64,000 nt of DNA, from assembly GCF_019733355.1 (NCBI RefSeq), contig NZ_JAIHLQ010000001.1:124001-188000 (forward strand), written 5' to 3'. The stretch is from Pseudomonas baetica (lineage in GTDB: Bacteria; Pseudomonadota; Gammaproteobacteria; Pseudomonadales; Pseudomonadaceae). Shown in pieces: positions 58,384 to 64,000 of the stretch (position 1 is the stretch's first letter; each line of letters begins with the position of its first letter). The translations under genes were made by a program, and so were the position numbers. The notes beneath the pieces are model-generated. The model was given only the letters and a program-made list of their open reading frames with translations. It had not been told where the DNA came from and ran no database searches.

Positions 58384-60201
58384 CTAAATCCGCTGCAAGT
58401 GGCCGTACAGTTTGGCATACAGCCCGCCATCGGCAATTAACTGCTGATGATCGCCGTCTTCGGCCACTTGTCCGCCATCGAACACCACCACCCGATCCGC
58501 CTGTTTCACCGCCGACAAGCGGTGGGCAATGATCAGTGTGGTGCGACCATTGAGGAACCGCGCCATGGCTTCATGCAGGTTGTATTCGGTGGCGGCATCG
58601 AGGGCCGAGGTGGCTTCGTCGAGGATCACCACCTTCGGCTCGGCCAGGATCATCCGCGCAATCGCCAGACGCTGACGCTGCCCGCCGGACAGGCGCACGC
58701 CGGAGCGCCCGACGATGCTGTCGAGGCCGTCCGGCAAGGCACGGATGACGGGTTCGAGCTGGGCGATTTCCAGCGCCTGCCAACAGGCTTCGTCACTGCG
58801 CGTGCGCCCCATGGTCAGGTTGGCGCGCACGGTGTCGTTGAACAGCGCCGGATGCTGCAACACCACCGCAACGTTTTCCCGAACGATCTCCAGACCGATT
58901 TCCTGCTGGGTCGACCCACCGAAACGGACGGTGCCCGCGAGCGGCGTGTACAACCCCAACAGCAATTGCACCAAGGTACTTTTGCCACCGCCACTGGCGC
59001 CGACAATCGCGACTTTTTCGCCGGGCGCGATAGACAGGTTCATCTGATCCAGCACCAACTCATCGCCGTAACCGAAACACAGGCCCTGCACTTCAATACC
59101 GACGGTTTCGCGCCCTTTGAACGGGTCGATCCCCCCCGGATATTGTGGCTCATCGGCACGCGCCAGCAATTCGTTGATCCGCGTCAGCGCACCGCCCGCC
59201 GCGTAGTAGGCGTATTGCAGATTCAACAACTGTTCGACCGGGCCAATCATGAACCACAGGTAACTGAACACCGCGAGCATCTGGCCAATCGACAGATCGG
59301 AAAACAACACGGTGAGCATCGCCGCCGCGCGGAAGATGTCGATGCCGAACTGGAACAGCAAGCCACTGGCGCGGTTGGACGCGTCGGTTTTCCACTGCGA
59401 ATTGACCGCGTAGTTACGCACTTCCTGTGCCCGCAGCCCCAACCGCCCGAGGAAATAGCCCTGACGGTTACCCGCTCGCACCTCCTGAATCGAATCGAGG
59501 GTTTCGCTCAACGCCTGAGTGAAGCGCGCGGTGCTGTCGTTCTCGAGTTTTTTCAGGTGTTTGACCCGCTTGCCCAACTGCACCGTGGCGTAGATCACCA
59601 GCGGGTTGAACAACAGAATCAGCAGCGCCAGTTTCCAGTGCATCCACATCAGAATGCTTGCTGTGCCAACCAGAGTCAGCATCGCCACCAGAAAACGGCT
59701 GAGGGTTTCGCCCACAAACTTGTCGAGGGTGTCCAGATCGGTGACCAGGTGTGTGGTGACCGTGCCGCTGCCCAGGCTTTCGTATTCGCCGAGGGAAATG
59801 CGTTTGAGGCGTTCGATCAGCCGCACACGGATGCGGTAGACGATGTCTTTGGCCAGGCGCGCGAACAGTCGCGCCTGCAACACGCTAAAACACAGGGCGC
59901 TGCAGCGCAGGGTCAGCGTGACCACCAGCATCAGGCCGATGTAGCCCGCCGCTTGCTGCCACATAGACGGCAGCACATGGTTCATGACTTTCAGCGCGGC
60001 GTCGCCGTGGCCGAGCAACACTTCGTCCACCAGCAATGGCAGCAATAATGGAATCGGCACGCTGCACAGTGTCGCCAGCACAGCCACACCGTTGGCGATC
60101 CACAGGGATTTTTTATGATGCAGTGCCAAGCGCCGGACTTCTGCCCAGCTCAGCCGGTCGACACGCTTTACGGCTGGCGTGTCATCGGCCAGGTCAGGCA
60201 C
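58384..60201 (-). CDS. ABC exporter, fused membrane and ATPase domains
   Basis: A 605-residue MsbA/multidrug-type half transporter. Six membrane helices fill residues 30-330 (SLWIANGVAVLATLCSVPIP is the first). The ATPase has Walker A GASGGGKST, signature LSGGQRQR, Walker B VVILDEATSALD and the H-loop AHRLS. The proposed start is GTG 60201 (VPDLADDTP), overlapping the DsbA-like stop by eight bases; ATG 60264 would add 21 residues lacking family resemblance. It is last in the operon trhO, DsbA-like, ABC. The substrate is unknown. Confidence 0.88.
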   Translation of the reverse strand: MPDLADDTPAVKRVDRLSWAEVRRLALHHKKSLWIANGVAVLATLCSVPIPLLLPLLVDEVLLGHGDAALKVMNHVLPSMWQQAAGYIGLMLVVTLTLRCSALCFSVLQARLFARLAKDIVYRIRVRLIERLKRISLGEYESLGSGTVTTHLVTDLDTLDKFVGETLSRFLVAMLTLVGTASILMWMHWKLALLILLFNPLVIYATVQLGKRVKHLKKLENDSTARFTQALSETLDSIQEVRAGNRQGYFLGRLGLRAQEVRNYAVNSQWKTDASNRASGLLFQFGIDIFRAAAMLTVLFSDLSIGQMLAVFSYLWFMIGPVEQLLNLQYAYYAAGGALTRINELLARADEPQYPGGIDPFKGRETVGIEVQGLCFGYGDELVLDQMNLSIAPGEKVAIVGASGGGKSTLVQLLLGLYTPLAGTVRFGGSTQQEIGLEIVRENVAVVLQHPALFNDTVRANLTMGRTRSDEACWQALEIAQLEPVIRALPDGLDSIVGRSGVRLSGGQRQRLAIARMILAEPKVVILDEATSALDAATEYNLHEAMARFLNGRTTLIIAHRLSAVKQADRVVVFDGGQVAEDGDHQQLIADGGLYAKLYGHLQRI

Positions 60202-60829
60202 AGGCTGCGCGCTCCAGCCAGCGACCGAGCAACGGCGACAGCTCGCTAAGCGGTTGATAGCCATTGGTCAGTAGTGCCAGTTGGCCGTTGCGTTCGGCCA
60301 GCAACGTCGGGAACCCGGCGATGCCCAGATCCTGTACCCAATTGAAATCCGCCGCCGTGGCTTCGTGCTGATCGGCGCGATCAAACAGTGCGGCAAATTC
60401 GATCCGTGGCACGCCGGCCTGCTCGGCCAGTTCCACCAGCACGCTGGCTTGGGTGACGTCGCGGCCTTCGGTGTAAAACGCCTGCTGAATCAGCCCCAAC
60501 AGAGTCCACGCACAATCCGGCGCCAGGCTGCGTGCGGTGACGATCGCACGGCAGGCAGGCTCGGTGTCGTAGACAAAACCATCGGGCAACGCGCCTTCAA
60601 ACTTGAATGGCTGACCGGTGGCCTCGGTCACTGCCTGCCAATGTTCGAGAATGTAGCGTCGAGTGGTCGGCTCCAGCGCCGAACCGCTGCCGGTACGCAA
60701 CCCGCCGACGACAAGGTGCAACTCCACCCCGGCTGCCTGCGCCTGCTCGACCAGTGCCTTGGCCACCGGGGCAAATCCCCAGCACCAGGAACACATCGGA
60801 TCCATCACGTAGAGCAGGCGCGCAGACAT
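60194..60829 (-). CDS. DsbA-family thioredoxin-fold protein
   Basis: A 211-residue protein with YVMDPMCSWCWGFAPVAKAL at the N-terminus, so a CSWC redox motif lies at about residues 13-16, followed by the helical insertion and GIAGFPTLLAERNGQ (the cis-Pro loop). There is no signal peptide, so it is probably a cytoplasmic FrnE-like oxidoreductase rather than periplasmic DsbA. ATG 60829 lies two bases after the trhO stop, and its own stop overlaps the ABC exporter start. Its partner is unknown. Confidence 0.87.
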   Translation of the reverse strand: MSARLLYVMDPMCSWCWGFAPVAKALVEQAQAAGVELHLVVGGLRTGSGSALEPTTRRYILEHWQAVTEATGQPFKFEGALPDGFVYDTEPACRAIVTARSLAPDCAWTLLGLIQQAFYTEGRDVTQASVLVELAEQAGVPRIEFAALFDRADQHEATAADFNWVQDLGIAGFPTLLAERNGQLALLTNGYQPLSELSPLLGRWLERAACA

Positions 60830-60831
60830 GG

Positions 60832-61773
60832 TTAAGCCTCGGTGGATGTTTGCTTGTAGTTGTAGCCGATCGGGTGCGGCTGGTTGCGGGCCTTGGCCAG
60901 TTCGATCTGCTTCTGCCGATCGATGGCGCTGCGGCGGGTTTTCTCGCTCAGCGTGTCCCAGCAATGCGGGCAACTGATGCCGGCGACGTAATGCTCGCTG
61001 GCGCGATCTTCAACGCTGACCGGCGTGCGGCAGGCATGACATTGATCGTAGTCGCCTTCGCTGAGGTCGTGACGCACGGTCACACGGTTGTCGAATACAA
61101 AGCAGTCGCCCTGCCACTTGGTTTCTTCCTGCGGTACCTCTTCGAGGTACTTCAAAATGCCGCCCTTGAGGTGGTAAACCTCTTCGAAACCTTCGCCGAG
61201 CATGTAGCTCGAGGCTTTCTCGCAGCGGATACCGCCGGTGCAGAACATCGCGACCTTCTTGTGTACGGCCGGATCGAAGTGTTCTTTGATGTAGTCGGGG
61301 AATTCGCGAAAACTGGTGGTTTTCGGATCGATGGCACCTTCGAAGGTGCCGATCGACACTTCGTAATCGTTGCGCGTGTCGATCAACAGCACTTCAGGGT
61401 CGCTGATCAACGCGTTCCAGTCTTGCGGATCAACGTAAGTACCGACTTTTTTGTTCGGGTCGACGCCTTCGACACCGAGGGTGACGATCTCTTTCTTGAG
61501 CTTGACCTTGGTACGGTAGAACGGCTGCTCGTCGCAGTACGATTCTTTATGATCGATGTCGATCATGCGCGGGTCATTCTTGAGCCAGGCGAGCAGGCCG
61601 TCGATGCCTTCACGAGTACCGGAAACCGTGCCGTTGATGCCTTCTTCGGCAATCAAAAGCGTGCCTTTGATGCCGTTGTCGACCATCGCTTGCAGCAGTG
61701 GCTCGCGCAGGTTGACGTAATCTTCGAGGGTGACGAACTTATACAGTGCCGCCACGACAATCGGTTGTGTCAT
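60832..61773 (-). CDS. trhO: tRNA uridine-34 hydroxylase TrhO (rhodanese domain)
   Basis: A 313-residue YceA/TrhO protein. An N-terminal acylphosphatase-like domain ([20 protein letters not shown]) precedes a rhodanese domain ([20 protein letters not shown]), with the active-site cysteine in [19 protein letters not shown]-terminal zinc-ribbon-like part has CHACRTPV and CPHCWDTL. TrhO makes 5-hydroxyuridine at tRNA position 34 without prephenate. It heads a three-gene leftward operon. Confidence 0.95.
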   Translation of the reverse strand: MTQPIVVAALYKFVTLEDYVNLREPLLQAMVDNGIKGTLLIAEEGINGTVSGTREGIDGLLAWLKNDPRMIDIDHKESYCDEQPFYRTKVKLKKEIVTLGVEGVDPNKKVGTYVDPQDWNALISDPEVLLIDTRNDYEVSIGTFEGAIDPKTTSFREFPDYIKEHFDPAVHKKVAMFCTGGIRCEKASSYMLGEGFEEVYHLKGGILKYLEEVPQEETKWQGDCFVFDNRVTVRHDLSEGDYDQCHACRTPVSVEDRASEHYVAGISCPHCWDTLSEKTRRSAIDRQKQIELAKARNQPHPIGYNYKQTSTEA

Positions 61774-61820
61774 GGGTATTTCTCCAGGTGGCTACCCTCG
61801 CAAAGGGTGAACCGGATGCG

Positions 61821-61850
61821 AAAAAAAACGCGCCGGGTAAGCGGCGCGTT
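61821..61850 (-). terminator. Terminator of the bolA operon
   Basis: Stem ACGCGCCG(GGTAAG)CGGCGCGT at 61828-61849; leftward it is followed by eight T. It lies about 95 bases beyond the BolA-family stop and ahead of trhO. Confidence 0.85.
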
Positions 61851-61870
61851 GCGGATTCTAGCAAAAAAGC

Positions 61871-61944
61871 AGCTTCGAGCGGCTAGCTTCAAGCGGCAAG
61901 CCATAAGCAAGGCGCCTCTAACTTGCAGCTTGGCGCTCGAAGCT
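61871..61944. repeat. Inverted repeat after the BolA-family gene
   Basis: Arms AGCTTCGAGC (61871-61880) and GCTCGAAGCT (61935-61944) enclose further partial copies of GCTTCAAGC and GCAAGC. The right arm touches the BolA-family stop codon. The AGCTTCGAGC/GCAAGC motif is a scattered repeat of Pseudomonas genomes, different from the GCGGGCTTGC REPs. Confidence 0.55.
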
Positions 61945-62243
61945 TATGACTGCTTTCCTCCGGCACAGGTCGGCGACGCTGGGGCGGCGCCGATCTCTGC
62001 CCATTCCTGCGGGGTATAGGTGTGCAGCGCCAACGCATGGAACTCGCCCATCAACTCGCCGAGCGTGCCGTAGATTTTCTGGTGGCGCTTGACCCGGTTC
62101 AGGCCTTCGAACTGCGCGCTGACCACCACGGCTTTGAAGTGGGTCTGCAACCCGCGACTGTGCATGTGGCTTTCATCCAGCACTTGCAGATGCTCAGGCT
62201 GTAACAGGCCCAGCGTTGATTCGATGCGTTGTTGCATGGTCAT
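61944..62243 (-). CDS. BolA-family protein
   Basis: A 99-residue BolA/IbaG-type protein: MQQRIESTLGLLQPEHLQVL, DESHMHSRGLQTHFKAVVVS, FEGLNRVKRHQKIYGTLGEL and HALALHTYTPQEW, with the conserved His of the RVKRHQ segment that ligates a shared Fe-S cluster with monothiol glutaredoxin. ATG 62243 has GGAG six bases upstream; a GTG one codon earlier is less likely. It lies 12 bases after the DUF2059 gene and is probably co-transcribed with it. Confidence 0.93.
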   Translation of the reverse strand: MTMQQRIESTLGLLQPEHLQVLDESHMHSRGLQTHFKAVVVSAQFEGLNRVKRHQKIYGTLGELMGEFHALALHTYTPQEWAEIGAAPASPTCAGGKQS

Positions 62244-62255
62244 CACGAACTCCGC

Positions 62256-62777
62256 TTACGGCTTTTTCTTGGCCGGAGCAGCGCCTTTCGGTGCCAGCTC
62301 GTTGGTCATGTCTTCCAGCAGTTTGTTGACGACAGGCACTGCGCTTTCCAGTTTGGCCTGAGTCATCTGGGCCGATTGCTGGGTCAACTGCGGCATTTTT
62401 TCCAGGACTTTCTTGCCCAGCGGCGACTGGTAGAACGCCACCAGGTCTTTCAGCTCGGATTCGCTGAAGTTGCTGGTGTAGAGCTTGACCATGTCCGGCT
62501 TGAGCTTTTTCCAGCCAATGGCTTGATCCAGGGCGGCGTTGGCCTTGGCCTGGTAGGTTTCCAGCGTGGCTTTCTTGGATTCCGGGGCCTTGGTCTGTTC
62601 AAAACGCTGGGCGAACATCTGCTGAACCTGCATGTAAACCGGAGTGCCCAGTTTGTCAGCGTGCGCCAGGGTCAGGAAAGCTTCGGCACTGGCGTTGTGG
62701 CTGGCGGTATCGGCAAGCACCTGGCCGCTGGCGCAAACCAGTGCTACCGCGGTACAGATGGCACGAAGACGAGTCAT
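62256..62777 (-). CDS. DUF2059 exported protein
   Basis: A 173-residue secreted protein. The signal peptide MTRLRAICTAVALVCASGQV ends near VLADTAS. The DUF2059 domain includes YTSNFSESELKDLVAFYQSP and LGKKVLEKMPQLTQQ, and a basic Pro/Ala/Lys tail (PKGAAPAKKKP) ends it. The function is unknown. It is first of a two-gene leftward operon with the BolA-family gene and is divergent from fumC. Confidence 0.9.
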   Translation of the reverse strand: MTRLRAICTAVALVCASGQVLADTASHNASAEAFLTLAHADKLGTPVYMQVQQMFAQRFEQTKAPESKKATLETYQAKANAALDQAIGWKKLKPDMVKLYTSNFSESELKDLVAFYQSPLGKKVLEKMPQLTQQSAQMTQAKLESAVPVVNKLLEDMTNELAPKGAAPAKKKP

Positions 62778-62971
62778 CGAGTTTCCTTTTCAGCTAAGCG
62801 AGGTAAAACCCCAAGGGCGCTCATTCTGCGCCTAACAATCGCTGCGGCTCAACCCCCAGGCCCTTGCCACACTGGATTGGTTGGGTTTTACCGGTCAACA
62901 ATCGGTTAGAGGGAACCACCGGGGCCCAAGCCAGCCTAAACTGCGCAAACAGACCAACAGGAGTGTGCACG

Positions 62972-64000
62972 ATGAGCCGTATCGAAACCGACAGCCTGGG
63001 CCAGATCGAAGTCCCGGACGACGCCTACTGGGGTGCTCAAACGCAACGCTCGCTGATCAACTTCGCCATCGGTCAGGAACGCATGCCACTGCCGGTATTG
63101 CATGCCCTGGCCCTGATCAAAAAAGCCGCCGCCCGCGTCAACGACCGCAACGGCGACCTGCCCGCCGACATCGCCCGTTTGATTGAGCAAGCCGCCGACG
63201 AAGTGCTCGACGGCCAGCATGACGACCAGTTTCCTTTGGTGGTCTGGCAGACCGGCAGCGGCACCCAGAGCAACATGAACGTCAACGAGGTGATCGCCGG
63301 TCGCGCCAACGAACTGGCTGGCAACCCGCGGGGCGGCAAAACGCCGGTGCACCCCAACGATCACGTCAATCGCTCGCAAAGCTCCAACGACTGCTTCCCC
63401 ACCGCCATGAGCATCGCCACGGTGAAGGCCGTGCAGGAGCAATTGCTGCCGGCGATTGCCGAGCTGTCCGGCGGCCTCGCGGAACTGTCGGCGCGGCACA
63501 TGAAACTGGTGAAAACCGGCCGCACGCACATGATGGATGCCACGCCGATCACCTTCGGCCAGGAGTTGTCCGGTTTTATCGCGCAATTGGATTACGCCGA
63601 ACGGGCGATCCGCGCCGCGCTGCCGGCAGTGTGCGAGCTGGCGCAAGGCGGCACCGCGGTTGGCACCGGGCTCAATTCACCCCATGGTTTTGGCGAAGCG
63701 ATTGCGGCAGAACTGGCGGCGCTGTCCGGTCTGCCTTTCGTCACCGCGCCAAACAAGTTTGCCGCCCTTGCTGGCCACGAACCACTGACCAGCCTTTCCG
63801 GCGCGCTGAAAACCCTCGCCGTGGCGCTGATGAAAATCGCCAATGACCTGCGTCTGCTGGGCTCAGGGCCGCGTGCCGGTTTGGCTGAAGTGCGGTTGCC
63901 AGCCAACGAACCGGGCAGTTCGATCATGCCCGGCAAAGTTAACCCGACCCAGTGCGAGGCATTGTCGATGCTCGCCTGTCAGGTATTGGGCAACGACGTG
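62972..64000 (+). CDS. fumC: Class II fumarase, N-terminal part
   Basis: The frame runs open from ATG 62972 (AGGAG upstream) to the window edge: 343 residues, of about 460 expected. It begins [20 protein letters not shown], followed by [62 protein letters not shown] and the superfamily signature [15 protein letters not shown]. It interconverts fumarate and malate without an iron-sulphur cluster; in pseudomonads fumC is often induced by iron limitation. The 194-base gap to the divergent DUF2059 gene shows no operator that I can identify with confidence. Confidence 0.95.
   Translation, partial: MSRIETDSLGQIEVPDDAYWGAQTQRSLINFAIGQERMPLPVLHALALIKKAAARVNDRNGDLPADIARLIEQAADEVLDGQHDDQFPLVVWQTGSGTQSNMNVNEVIAGRANELAGNPRGGKTPVHPNDHVNRSQSSNDCFPTAMSIATVKAVQEQLLPAIAELSGGLAELSARHMKLVKTGRTHMMDATPITFGQELSGFIAQLDYAERAIRAALPAVCELAQGGTAVGTGLNSPHGFGEAIAAELAALSGLPFVTAPNKFAALAGHEPLTSLSGALKTLAVALMKIANDLRLLGSGPRAGLAEVRLPANEPGSSIMPGKVNPTQCEALSMLACQVLGNDV

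Overview
The window is chromosomal DNA of a Pseudomonas, most likely of the P. fluorescens group. The grounds are a tyrA-aroA gene fusion followed by cmk-rpsA, an O-antigen locus lying between ihfB (himD) and a wbpM homologue, the ubiG-mupP-yciK series, GC-rich codon usage, and paired REP elements carrying the GCGGGCTTGC core typical of fluorescent pseudomonads. No tRNA or rRNA gene, CRISPR array, insertion sequence or prophage was seen. The window starts inside a patatin-like gene and ends inside fumC.

Layout. (1) 1-8455: a leftward kdpFABCDE set, with high-affinity K+ uptake (KdpFABC) and its sensor and regulator (KdpDE); REP pairs sit in three of its gaps and upstream. (2) 8860-13956: an ethanolamine-type permease, a DUF2897 membrane peptide, a TetR regulator convergent with a KAS II-like ketosynthase plus SDR operon, and a secreted ComEA-like protein. 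(3) 14067-35910: the O-antigen locus. Its main leftward operon is rmlB-rmlD-rmlA, a GT2, a sugar epimerase, wbpL, an AT3 acyltransferase, wzm-wzt (ABC-dependent export) and a 1293-residue multidomain glycosyltransferase. At the wbpM end lies an inserted-looking module: a leftward YfhO-type GT-C membrane protein, divergent from a rightward operon of a DegT aminotransferase (broken by an in-frame TAA), a GtrB-like transferase, a WxcM/FdtD-like acetyltransferase-ketoisomerase fusion and a GtrA flippase. (4) 36136-48281: core genes lapA, ihfB, a small lipoprotein on the same strand, rpsA, cmk, tyrA-aroA, hisC, pheA, serC and gyrA. (5) 48706-53472: methionine salvage (mtnA, MTA deaminase), ubiG, mupP and yciK. 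(6) 53834-58174: two cyclic-di-GMP genes around a TenA/haem-oxygenase-fold protein. (7) 58384-64000: a trhO-dsbA-like-ABC exporter operon, bolA with a DUF2059 protein, and fumC.

How the parts fit. RmlA and RmlB make dTDP-4-keto-6-deoxyglucose. Because rmlC is absent here, this can feed the WxcM-like fusion and the aminotransferase to give a dTDP-3-acetamido-3,6-dideoxyhexose. GtrB would load it on undecaprenyl phosphate, GtrA flip it, and the YfhO-type enzyme attach it to O antigen in the periplasm. This is a serotype-conversion-like side-branch pathway embedded in an ABC-transporter O-antigen locus, apparently switched off by the nonsense codon in the aminotransferase. That module, its broken gene and the giant fused transferase are the most notable contents. 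Functions are assigned from motifs and gene order only; no database search was run.
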